Origin: Deltaproteobacteria bacterium
GTDB taxonomy: Bacteria; Myxococcota_A; Bradymonadia; REDH01
Direction: 5' to 3'
DNA: 52,119 bases
Assembly (NCBI GenBank): GCA_007693585.1
Contig: REDH01000101.1
Coordinates: 1-52,119, forward strand
Notes under the pieces: model-generated
What the model was told of the DNA's origin: nothing
Seen by the model: the letters and a program-made list of their open reading frames with translations, nothing else
Databases searched by the model: none
Shown: one piece after another, positions 15,355 to 23,045 of the stretch
Layout of the letters: the number at the start of each line of letters is the position of its first letter
Numbering within the stretch: position 1 is the stretch's first letter
Position numbers and translations under genes: made by a program

Positions 15355-17460
15355 ATGCTCCTCCGATCCCTTGCGCTCGCCCTCCTGATCCCGGCAGCCC
15401 TGGTACTGGCCCTGGCCGGATGCGCCGACGAAACCCAGGGCGGAGGCGGCGCCGGCGACGACGACCGCGGCGGACGCTTCGGTCCGCCCCCCTCCGGAGA
15501 AGTCCCGGGCCAGCCCGGCAGCGGATGCGAGACGAACGCCGAGTGCGCGGGAACCCTCGAGTGCATCGACGGCCGCTGCGCCGCGACGTGCGGCGGGGAA
15601 ACCTGCGAAGCACCCACCCCCCTGTGCGACGAAGTCGCCGAGCGATGCGTCGAGTGCCTTCGGGACACCCAGTGCGACGATGGGTTCGTGTGCGATGACG
15701 GCGTGTGCTTCCCCCGATGCGCCCTCGACGGGTGCGAGGACGGCGAGGTGTGCGATCCCGAGACCGGCGCCTGCCTCTCCGCCGACTGCAGCGCCTATCC
15801 ACCCTGTCCCGACAACACCTGCGACGGGAACCTGCTCGTGCGCTGCGAGCCCAACGCTGCCGGCTGCCCCGTCCGCGTCGACCGCGACTGCGGCGCCGAA
15901 GGCGGTGCGTGTCAGCAGACCGCGGCCGGAGCCGAGTGTCGCATTCCCTGCGCCACCGATGGGGACTGCGCCGAGGGAGAATCCTGCCAGGGTGGCTTCT
16001 GCCAGCCCTCCTGCCGCACCGACGCGGACTGCAGCGACGGAAACCCCTGCACCCTCAACCGCTGCGAGGCCGGCTCGTGCACGGTGGCAGAGGTCCAGGA
16101 CCGCGATGACGCCCCCGATGATCGCGCAGGCGATTGCCGCAGGCCCGTCTGCGAAGCGGGAGAGGTGCGCTACATCCCCGACAACGAGGACCGCCCGCCG
16201 GACGACGGAATCGCCTGCACCGTGCCCGCCTGCGACGATGGCACGCCGATCTACCGGCCCGACAACGCCCGCTGCGATGGCGACGATGTCTGCTTCGTCC
16301 AGGGCGGAGGGTGCGTGCCGCGCGACGAGGTGCCCGACAACGTCTGCATCCCCACCCAGCATGACTATGACTACTTCCTCGATCCACAGTGTGGGGACGG
16401 GATCGCCGACCAGGACTGCCCGTGCGAGTTCGGCAGCGTACAGCGCTGCTTCATGGGCCCGCCAACCGCCCGCGGCGTCGGAGCCTGCGCCGACGGCACC
16501 CAGATCTGCCAGAACCGCCTCGACCCCCGCTGGGGACCCTGCTCCGGCAGCCTCACCCCGCAGCCCGAAGTCTGTGACGGCCGCGACAACGCCTGCGACG
16601 GATGCGTCGACAACATTCCCAACTGCGCACCCGTCGTGAACTGCCCCGACAACGAGGTCACCCAGCCCTTCCGCCACTACGAACTCGACGCCCAGAGCTT
16701 CTTCGACGATGTCATCACCGAGGTGAACTGGATCGTGCGACCGCCCCCGAACTCCAACGCCGGCGTCCCCGAGAACCCCACCAGCCCCCAGACCCGCTTC
16801 TACATGGATGTCTCCGGGGACTATCTCGTCACCATCCAGATCACCGACGACAAGAACACCACCTTCGCCTGCTCCTGGATCGTGTCTGCCGAAGGCGAGG
16901 GACTCCGCGTGGAGCTGGTGTGGGATACCTTCGGCAGCGTCGACATGGACCTCCACCTGCTGCGGGACGTGCCGGGCGCCACCTTCTGTACCGCAAACGA
17001 TTGCTACTACGCCAATTGCCGCGCGGGCCGCGGCACCGGCGGCGCCAACTGGGGCTACGCGCCCTCCCCGGGCGAAGCGTGCAACCGAGGTGCCGGACAG
17101 ACCTGCCCGAACCCCCGCCTCGACATCGACAACATCCGCGGACAGGACCCGGAGAACATCAACGTCGACAACCCCAACGATGGAGACTCCTTCCGCGTCA
17201 TGGTCCACATGTTCTCCGGCACGCGAACCACCCGAAACACCGTCTCCATCTACTGCGGCGGCAGCCTGCGCGCCGTCTTCGGCGAGGCCCCGGACTTCGC
17301 CATCACCAACCGCTCGGGCAGTGGCTGCGGTGGGCACACCTGGCGGGTCGCCGACGTCATCATGCGCGTGGATCCGGGCACCGGAGCGACCTCCTGCGAT
17401 ATCGTGCCTCTCGCCGGACCCGACGGCTACGACATCCGGCTGAACACCAGCGCGCGCTGA
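15355..17460 (+). CDS. Cys-rich lipoprotein with MopE-like, PKD-like and D-x-D-L-H domains (duplicate 2)
   Basis: 701 residues. The signal peptide ends in a strong lipobox (A-L-A-G-C, Cys23), followed by a Gly/Asp linker. The Cys-rich region is longer than in duplicate 1 (about 55-420) and contains several C-x-x-D-x-x-C-x-x-G units plus C-D-G-R-D-N-A-C-D-G-C. A PKD-like domain (about 429-517) and the D-M-D-L-H-L domain (about 519-701) match duplicate 1 almost residue for residue in places. One example is the 19-residue run starting R-L-D-I-D-N-I-R-G-Q, identical in both. DNA in that stretch differs only at third codon positions, which points to recent duplication or gene conversion. The ribosome site is weak. 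No function can be assigned beyond probable surface binding or adhesion. Confidence 0.82.
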   Translation: MLLRSLALALLIPAALVLALAGCADETQGGGGAGDDDRGGRFGPPPSGEVPGQPGSGCETNAECAGTLECIDGRCAATCGGETCEAPTPLCDEVAERCVECLRDTQCDDGFVCDDGVCFPRCALDGCEDGEVCDPETGACLSADCSAYPPCPDNTCDGNLLVRCEPNAAGCPVRVDRDCGAEGGACQQTAAGAECRIPCATDGDCAEGESCQGGFCQPSCRTDADCSDGNPCTLNRCEAGSCTVAEVQDRDDAPDDRAGDCRRPVCEAGEVRYIPDNEDRPPDDGIACTVPACDDGTPIYRPDNARCDGDDVCFVQGGGCVPRDEVPDNVCIPTQHDYDYFLDPQCGDGIADQDCPCEFGSVQRCFMGPPTARGVGACADGTQICQNRLDPRWGPCSGSLTPQPEVCDGRDNACDGCVDNIPNCAPVVNCPDNEVTQPFRHYELDAQSFFDDVITEVNWIVRPPPNSNAGVPENPTSPQTRFYMDVSGDYLVTIQITDDKNTTFACSWIVSAEGEGLRVELVWDTFGSVDMDLHLLRDVPGATFCTANDCYYANCRAGRGTGGANWGYAPSPGEACNRGAGQTCPNPRLDIDNIRGQDPENINVDNPNDGDSFRVMVHMFSGTRTTRNTVSIYCGGSLRAVFGEAPDFAITNRSGSGCGGHTWRVADVIMRVDPGTGATSCDIVPLAGPDGYDIRLNTSAR

Positions 17461-17520
17461 GCGCCTCACAGGTGACGCGCAGGACCCGGACAGGTGAGCG
17501 GTGAGCACTGCCGCATGCCG

Positions 17521-17555
17521 AAAAGGGGAGGCGGGTGAGAGCGTTTGCCTCCCCT
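17521..17555 (-). terminator. Rho-independent terminator for the minus-strand amidohydrolase operon
   Basis: On the minus strand, AGGGGAGGC (17555-17547) pairs with GCCTCCCCT (17532-17524) in a 9-bp stem with a 14-base loop, followed directly by TTTT (17524-17521). The stem starts at the stop codon of the minus gene. In the plus direction no T-run follows, so it should act mainly on minus-strand transcripts. Confidence 0.7.
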
Positions 17556-18904
17556 CAGTCGTACACCCCCCGCTCCCGGTGACGCTCGCGAAGCGCGTCC
17601 TGCCGATGCTCCAGAGGAAGAGCCTCTCCGCGCACCCAGACCGCCACCGGGCGGCTCGAGAACTCGAACGGGTCGCCGCTCCACAGCACCAGGTTGGCCA
17701 CCCGCCCGACCTCGATCGCGCCGTGGGTGTCGCCCACCCCGGCCAGCATCGCCGGATGCAGCGTCACCGCCCGCAGCGCGCTCTCCGCGCTCATCCCGGC
17801 ACGCACCGCATTGCCGGCGATGAACCGAAGGTTGCGGCCGTTGTGCGTCGTGCCGGTCGTCAGGATCACCGGCACGCCAGCCTCGTCGAGCAGCGCGGCG
17901 GCGTCCTCCCGCGCGCCCAGCTCGTCAAACTGCGCCGGCAGGTTGCGCATGGGATGCACCATCACGAACGCGCCCGCCTCCGCCAGCTCGGGCGCGATCC
18001 GCCAGCCGTCGGCCAGACCCGTGAACGCCGGCCGGAGGCCATGCCGCTCCGCCAGCGCGAGCAGCGCCCGGGCATCCGCCACGCGCTGGGCCTGGAACAG
18101 CACCGGCGTTCCCGCCACGCGAACCTCCTCGAGCGCGATCAGATCCAGCCGGTGCGCCGCGAGATCCCGCATCCGCCGCTCCTCGAACGCCTCCGGGTTC
18201 CCGGCGCGCACCCTGGCGTCGTCGAAGACCTCGTCGAGCCGGGCGAGTCGCCGGCTGCGGGCATCCTCGCGGAGCGCACGACCGGTGAACGGCACCACCA
18301 GATACGCCGACTCGCGGACGACGAGGTCCGTGGCGTCCGCAGGGCCGAGATCCCACAGGGCCGCCTGTCCGGAGATGAGGCCGCCCCCGGGAGCGCTGAC
18401 CACCGAAGTCACCCCCCCGGACCGCGTGATCGGCACCACCATGGAGAACGGGTTGAGTCCGGGCGCGACCCGGAACGCTGCGCGGATCTCATGGTCGGTA
18501 GACGCGTCCGCATCCCGCGTCTCCGGGACCGCGTTCACCTCGAGGAGGCCGAGCTGGCTCTGCGCGTCGATCAGGCCTGGCGTGAGCACCGCACCGCGGC
18601 CGTCGACCACCACGGCGCCCGCCGGTGCCGGCGCGTTGCGCACCGAGGTGATCGTGCCGTTCTCCATGCAGACCGTCGCATACGCGGGTGCCGCCACCAC
18701 CGCGTGCACCCGCGCACCGACGATGCACACGGGGCCGTCGGCGGGTGACGGGGCGCTCCCTGCGGGAGTCATGGAATCGGGCTCCGACGGGGCGCTTCCG
18801 TCTGCGGAGGGACCCTCGTCGGCCAGCGCCGCAGCGGACAGGCTTGCGAGGGCGAGGAGCAGGACGAGACGCCGGAGTGAGGAAATGGGCCGTGGACATC
18901 TCAT
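17555..18904 (-). CDS. Amidohydrolase-like protein lacking metal ligands (probable pseudoenzyme)
   Basis: 449 residues with an N-terminal signal peptide (Leu/Ala core to about residue 28) and an amidohydrolase/imidazolonepropionase-like fold: T-P-G-L-I-D at about 108-113, and G-A-I-E-V-G-R-V-A-N-L-V-L-W near the C-terminus. The metal-binding residues of the family are replaced throughout. The H-x-H after L-I-D-A is Q115-S-Q117. The segment matching the partner's V-H-C-Y-R-A-D-E reads F-Q-A-Q-R-V-A-D. The position of the partner's F-H-H has no His, and the H-S-D position reads T-T-G. It is therefore unlikely to hydrolyse anything by the family mechanism. The start at 18904 forms an ATGA overlap with the stop of the upstream active homologue, with GAGG upstream. 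A structural or regulatory partner role is inferred. A terminator follows at once. Confidence 0.88.
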   Translation of the reverse strand: MRCPRPISSLRRLVLLLALASLSAAALADEGPSADGSAPSEPDSMTPAGSAPSPADGPVCIVGARVHAVVAAPAYATVCMENGTITSVRNAPAPAGAVVVDGRGAVLTPGLIDAQSQLGLLEVNAVPETRDADASTDHEIRAAFRVAPGLNPFSMVVPITRSGGVTSVVSAPGGGLISGQAALWDLGPADATDLVVRESAYLVVPFTGRALREDARSRRLARLDEVFDDARVRAGNPEAFEERRMRDLAAHRLDLIALEEVRVAGTPVLFQAQRVADARALLALAERHGLRPAFTGLADGWRIAPELAEAGAFVMVHPMRNLPAQFDELGAREDAAALLDEAGVPVILTTGTTHNGRNLRFIAGNAVRAGMSAESALRAVTLHPAMLAGVGDTHGAIEVGRVANLVLWSGDPFEFSSRPVAVWVRGEALPLEHRQDALRERHRERGVYD

Positions 18905-20388
18905 GGCTGCACCTCGTTGGGCCACTGGCCGAGCTCGAAGTCACTCCACGGGTGCTCCGCCTCGCCGCGCACCGTCTGGGCGATGCCGTCCACGAACACG
19001 TAGTCCGCGCGGGCGTACACGCTGAAGGGATGCTGGGACCAGAGCACGACGTCGGCGCGCAGGCCCGGGGCGAGGCGGCCTGTGAGGTGATCGATGCCGA
19101 GCACCCAGGCGGCGTTGGCGGTGATCCATCGAAGGGCGTCGTCCTCGGTGAGCTCCAGGCCGGCAGCGAGGCCGGCGAAGTAGGCCTTCGCGGCCTCCTG
19201 GTTGAGCCGCTGGATGTCGTAGGCGGAGTCGGAGTGGATCACCGCGCGCGCGCCGGCCACCGTGAGCAGGGCGGCGTTCTCGAGCACGGCGTCGAGGGCC
19301 TCGAGCTTGAAGCCCCACCAGTCGGCCCAGGTCGCCGTGGCCACCTCGCGTACGGCCAGCTCATCGGCGATCTTGTAGGCCTCCACCGCATGGTGGAAGG
19401 CGCGGATGCTGAAGCCGAACTCCTCGGCGAGGTCGAGCATGACGCGCATCTCGTCGGCGCGGTAGCAGTGCACCTGTGGAAGGAGCTCGCCCCGAAGCAG
19501 GCGGGCGAGGGTCTCGCGCTGCAGGTTGCGCGCCGGCGGCTCGGGAGCGTCCCCGCGCGCGCCGTCCTCGCACCAGGTGCGAAGCTCCTCCTCGTGCGCC
19601 TCCAGCTCGCGCAGCGTGGTCCGGGCGTCGTACAGCGCCTGGCGGAGCACCGCCACGTTGCCCATCCGGGTGGCCGGGGAGCGGTTGCGGCTCCCGTACA
19701 CGCGCTTCGGGTTCTCGCCGCAGGCCATCTTCACCCCCTCGGGGGCGCCGGGGAAGAGCAGGTCCGAGGCGGCCATGGCCCCCCGGCGGACCCGGAGGGT
19801 CACGCTGCGCCCGCCGACGAGATTCGCCGAGCCCGGCAGCACGTGGATCGTCGTGACCCCGCCGGCCGAGGCCCGCTGCAGACCCGGATCCTGAGGCCAG
19901 AAGCTGTGCAGCGCGTTGACCTCGGCCGTGATCGGCGCGGTGGCCTCGTTGCCGTCGGAGTGCGCGTCCACCCCCGGGGTGGCGTACACGCCGAGGTGAC
20001 TGTGGGCGTCGATGATGCCGGGAGTCACCCACCGGCCGGCCGCGTCCAGGCGCACCGTGTCGTCCGGGACCTCGGAGGCCGTGCCCGGCCCCACCGAGAC
20101 GATGCGCCCCTCGGCGAACAGCACATGGCCCGGGTCGTGCCGGTCGCCGTCCGCGGTCAGGACCCGCGCGTTCTCGATCAGCACGGGCGCGGGCTGCATC
20201 GACACCCGGAAGGACTCGACCGAGTCCTCGTCGTCGCCCAGCATGGCGCAGACCGCCGGAGGCTCGGCCGGGGCCGGGGGGGCGCTGCCGCCGCACGACT
20301 GGGCCGCCCACGCCAGCAGGAGCAGGGCGACGGACAGGCACCGGGCCGCGCGCGGCGCAGGGACAGGGCGAGAAGGGGGCGTTCGCAT
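18901..20388 (-). CDS. Amidohydrolase lipoprotein with complete metal site
   Basis: 495 residues from the ATG at 20386-20388. The signal peptide ends at A-A-Q-S-C (Cys32), so the enzyme is probably lipid-anchored in the envelope. The amidohydrolase fold is intact: T-P-G-I-I-D-A-H129-S-H131-L-G, then V-H-C-Y-R-A-D-E, A-F-H-H and I-H-S-D-S, which supply the usual His and Asp ligands of the imidazolonepropionase/dipeptidase-like branch. Family members cleave cyclic amides, dipeptides or similar C-N bonds using one or two metal ions; the substrate here is unknown. It is the first gene of a two-gene operon, overlapping the degenerate homologue by ATGA. No clear ribosome site precedes the chosen start. 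Longer in-frame starts exist upstream but would spoil the signal peptide. Confidence 0.9.
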   Translation of the reverse strand: MRTPPSRPVPAPRAARCLSVALLLLAWAAQSCGGSAPPAPAEPPAVCAMLGDDEDSVESFRVSMQPAPVLIENARVLTADGDRHDPGHVLFAEGRIVSVGPGTASEVPDDTVRLDAAGRWVTPGIIDAHSHLGVYATPGVDAHSDGNEATAPITAEVNALHSFWPQDPGLQRASAGGVTTIHVLPGSANLVGGRSVTLRVRRGAMAASDLLFPGAPEGVKMACGENPKRVYGSRNRSPATRMGNVAVLRQALYDARTTLRELEAHEEELRTWCEDGARGDAPEPPARNLQRETLARLLRGELLPQVHCYRADEMRVMLDLAEEFGFSIRAFHHAVEAYKIADELAVREVATATWADWWGFKLEALDAVLENAALLTVAGARAVIHSDSAYDIQRLNQEAAKAYFAGLAAGLELTEDDALRWITANAAWVLGIDHLTGRLAPGLRADVVLWSQHPFSVYARADYVFVDGIAQTVRGEAEHPWSDFELGQWPNEVQP

Positions 20389-20493
20389 GGGGCCGGGAGG
20401 GATGCACGGAGAGGGAACGACGGCGCGGAGCCACCCGGAGGCCCGGGCGTCGCCGGACCGGGCGGGGACCGCCCGCGCGCCGACCACCCTATG

Positions 20494-20621
20494 CCCGAAC
20501 GCGGAAGCTGTCACCCTTGTGGCCCCTCCCCGGCAGCCCTATCCGAATCCCGGCGCCCACCCCGTCCCGCGTTCGCGATCGGAGTGGCCTGCCGCTCCGC
20601 CGCCCCGTCCCGCGTTCGCGA
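20494..20621. promoter_or_regulatory. Repeated CCGCGTTCG sites in a divergent intergenic region
   Basis: The 282-base gap between the amidohydrolase operon (minus, 20388) and the aldehyde dehydrogenase (plus, 20671) has no gene. It contains two exact 19-base direct copies of CCCCGTCCCGCGTTCGCGA at 20560-20578 and 20603-20621, 43 bases apart (about four helical turns). The inverted core CGAACGCGG is at 20496-20504. The arrangement suggests binding sites of a regulator shared by both directions, but no protein can be named. I do not see a convincing promoter in the gap. Confidence 0.4.
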
Positions 20622-20670
20622 CCGGCGCGACCCCCGTCATTCTTCATCCGACCGCTGTCCCGGAGGCACG

Positions 20671-22029
20671 ATGTTCAGGGCGATCAACCCGCTGACCGGT
20701 GAGACCGTCCGGGCGCTTCCCCTGCACGGCGAGGAGGAGGTCGAACGGCGTCTGGACGCCGCACGCCACGCCGCGATCGGATGGGCGGACTCCGGCGCCG
20801 CCGAGCGCGCCGCGCTTCTGTTGGCCGTCGCCGGGGTACTCGACCGCCGGCGCGAGGAGCTCGCGCAGCTCGCCGTGGAGGAGATGGGCAAGCCCGTCAC
20901 CCAGGCCCGCGCCGAGGTCGAGAAGTGCGCGCTCGTCTGCCGGTACTACGCCGAGCATGCGGCCGACTGGCTCCGGGACGAGACCATCCCGACCGACGCC
21001 CGCCGCAGCGGCGTGCACCACGCGCCGCTCGGTGTCGTTCTCGCCATCATGCCGTGGAACTTCCCGTGGTGGCAGCTCTTTCGCTGCGCCGCCCCCGCCA
21101 TCGCCGCCGGCAACGCCGTCCTCCTCAAGCACGCCCCGAACGTCCCCGGCTGTGCGCTCGCCATCGAGGACATCCTCCGCGACGCCGGCGCCCCGCACGG
21201 ACTGCTCGCCACCCTCCTCGTCGACACCGACACCGTCGCCCGCTGCATCGCCGACGACCGGGTGGCCGCCGTCACCCTCACCGGCTCCGAGCGCGCGGGC
21301 CGCTCCGTCGCCCGCAGCGCAGGGGAGGCCCTCAAGCCCTGCGTCCTCGAGCTCGGCGGCAGCGACCCCTTTCTCGTCCTCGAAGGCGCCGATCTCGACG
21401 CGGCCCTCGACACCGCCGTGCAGAGCCGAACCCAGAACAACGGCCAGTCCTGCATCGCCGCCAAGCGCTTCCTCGTGCACGAAGACCTCCACGAGGCCTT
21501 CCTCGACGGGCTCGTGCAGCGCATGGACGCCCTCGTCGTCGGCGACCCCGCCCGGGAGGACACCGACATCGGCCCCCTCGTCCACCGCAAGGCCGTCGAC
21601 ACCCTGCTCGATCAGGTCCGGCGCTCCGTCGCCGCCGGTGCCCGGCTCCGGCTCGGCGGCGAGCCCCCCGGCGGCCCCGCGGCCTTCTTCCCCCCCACCG
21701 TGCTCGACCACGTGCAACCGGGTATGCCCGCCTTCGACGAGGAGCTGTTCGGACCCGTGGCCCCCGTCACCCCCGTGCGCGACACCGAACACGCCGTGCA
21801 GCTCGCCAACCGGTCCCGGTACGGGCTCGGCGCCACCGTCTTCGCCGCTCCCGGCGCGGGCGAGGCACTCATCCCCCGCCTGCGCTGCGGACACGTGTCC
21901 GTCGGCGGCATGGTCAAGTCCGATCCCCGCCTGCCCTTCGGCGGCGTCGGCGCCTCCGGCTTCGGCCGCGAACTCGCCCGCGACGGGCTCCTCGCCTTCG
22001 TCAACCGAAAGGCCTTCCGGGTGGACTGA
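20671..22029 (+). CDS. Aldehyde dehydrogenase, succinate-semialdehyde dehydrogenase-like
   Basis: 452 residues, matching the short NAD(P)-dependent SSADH/Sad subgroup (about 455). Landmarks are P-W-N130-F-P in the cofactor/oxyanion region, L-E227-L-G-G-S-D-P-F carrying the general base, N-G-Q-S-C261-I-A-A-K-R with the catalytic cysteine, and G-P-V-A-P-V near the C-terminal third. The enzyme oxidises an aldehyde to an acid in the cytoplasm. Succinate semialdehyde is the commonest substrate for this subgroup, which would fit with putrescine/GABA breakdown given the agmatine genes 4 kb away, but that link is inference. GGAGG at 20662-20666 precedes the ATG. The following helical protein starts five bases after the stop. 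Confidence 0.92.
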   Translation: MFRAINPLTGETVRALPLHGEEEVERRLDAARHAAIGWADSGAAERAALLLAVAGVLDRRREELAQLAVEEMGKPVTQARAEVEKCALVCRYYAEHAADWLRDETIPTDARRSGVHHAPLGVVLAIMPWNFPWWQLFRCAAPAIAAGNAVLLKHAPNVPGCALAIEDILRDAGAPHGLLATLLVDTDTVARCIADDRVAAVTLTGSERAGRSVARSAGEALKPCVLELGGSDPFLVLEGADLDAALDTAVQSRTQNNGQSCIAAKRFLVHEDLHEAFLDGLVQRMDALVVGDPAREDTDIGPLVHRKAVDTLLDQVRRSVAAGARLRLGGEPPGGPAAFFPPTVLDHVQPGMPAFDEELFGPVAPVTPVRDTEHAVQLANRSRYGLGATVFAAPGAGEALIPRLRCGHVSVGGMVKSDPRLPFGGVGASGFGRELARDGLLAFVNRKAFRVD

Positions 22030-22034
22030 ACACC

Positions 22035-22979
22035 ATGCCCGTCCCGGACCCCCTCGACCGCGAAATCCGGCGACTCGACTCCGTCGTCACCGCCCTCGAA
22101 CACATCCGGCGCCGCGAGGAACAGGGACACGGCCAACTCGACCCCCTCGACATCCAGATCGCCCGCGTCCGCACCGCCATCGACCGCCTCGCTCGGCGCA
22201 TCGACGCCCTCGCCAGACCCACCACCACCGAGGACCACGCCACCGCCCGCGAGCTCCTCCGGCAGGAACACGACCTCCACGCCAGGATCACCCGCCTCAC
22301 CCTCGCCCGCCTCGATGCCCGACGCCTCCCCAGACCCCCCAACAGCCGAGGCGCCCACAGCCACCTCCACGCCTGCCTGTTGCTCGCCGTCGACGCCCTG
22401 CGCTGCGACCCCACCACCCCCGCCCGCGACCTCCATCGCGTTCGCCGCCGCCTCGTCCACCTCGTCCGCCACCGCCGCGCCCGCATCGACACCCTCGCCA
22501 GCCGCGTCCTCGACGCCCGCACCGCCGCCGTCGACCTCGCCACCGCCCTGGAGCAGGCGGGCCAGCGTCCACCCGACGCGCAGTCCGCTGATGCCAGGCC
22601 CCCCGGCGCGCAGCCTCCCGGAACCCGGACCCCCGCCGCCGTGTCCCCAGCCAGCTCCTGTTCCCTCCAGCGCACCCGCGCCCGGTCGATCGAGCGCCTC
22701 GCGGCCATCGACGCCCTCGACCTCGCCCTCCTCAAGGCCCGCCATGCCGGACAGGACCTCCTCCACGAGTGGCCCGAACTCGCTCCCCTCCTCGGCACGC
22801 TCCCCGGCTCCCCCAGCCTCCTCGACGACCTCCGCCTCCTGACCGCCGACCCCGACGTTCCGGACTCTCGCGACGCATTCGCCCCCGCACGCGCCGCCGT
22901 GCGCCACCTCGCCCTCGCGCTCGATACCACCGCCCGCCGCGCCGTTACCCTGCCCGCGCCCGGCACCAGCGGCCCGTGA
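22035..22979 (+). CDS. Unknown Arg/Leu/Asp-rich helical protein
   Basis: 314 residues. I do not recognise the family. The protein is almost wholly predicted helix, with heptad-like spacing of Leu, Ala and Arg. It has two halves (about 1-180 and 215-314) joined by a Pro/Ala/Gly linker at about 183-212. It has no signal peptide and no membrane segment, so it should be cytoplasmic. The coding strand is extremely C-rich at third positions, more so than its neighbours. It starts five bases after the aldehyde dehydrogenase stop, so it is very likely in the same transcript, although no strong ribosome site is visible. It could be a coiled-coil structural or regulatory protein. It ends convergently 66 bases from the barrel gene at 23046. 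Confidence 0.6.
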   Translation: MPVPDPLDREIRRLDSVVTALEHIRRREEQGHGQLDPLDIQIARVRTAIDRLARRIDALARPTTTEDHATARELLRQEHDLHARITRLTLARLDARRLPRPPNSRGAHSHLHACLLLAVDALRCDPTTPARDLHRVRRRLVHLVRHRRARIDTLASRVLDARTAAVDLATALEQAGQRPPDAQSADARPPGAQPPGTRTPAAVSPASSCSLQRTRARSIERLAAIDALDLALLKARHAGQDLLHEWPELAPLLGTLPGSPSLLDDLRLLTADPDVPDSRDAFAPARAAVRHLALALDTTARRAVTLPAPGTSGP

Positions 22980-23045
22980 CGCGAATCGCCCCCGGCGCCG
23001 TCCGTCTGCCGCATCGCGCATCATCGCACGAACCCGCCACACGAC

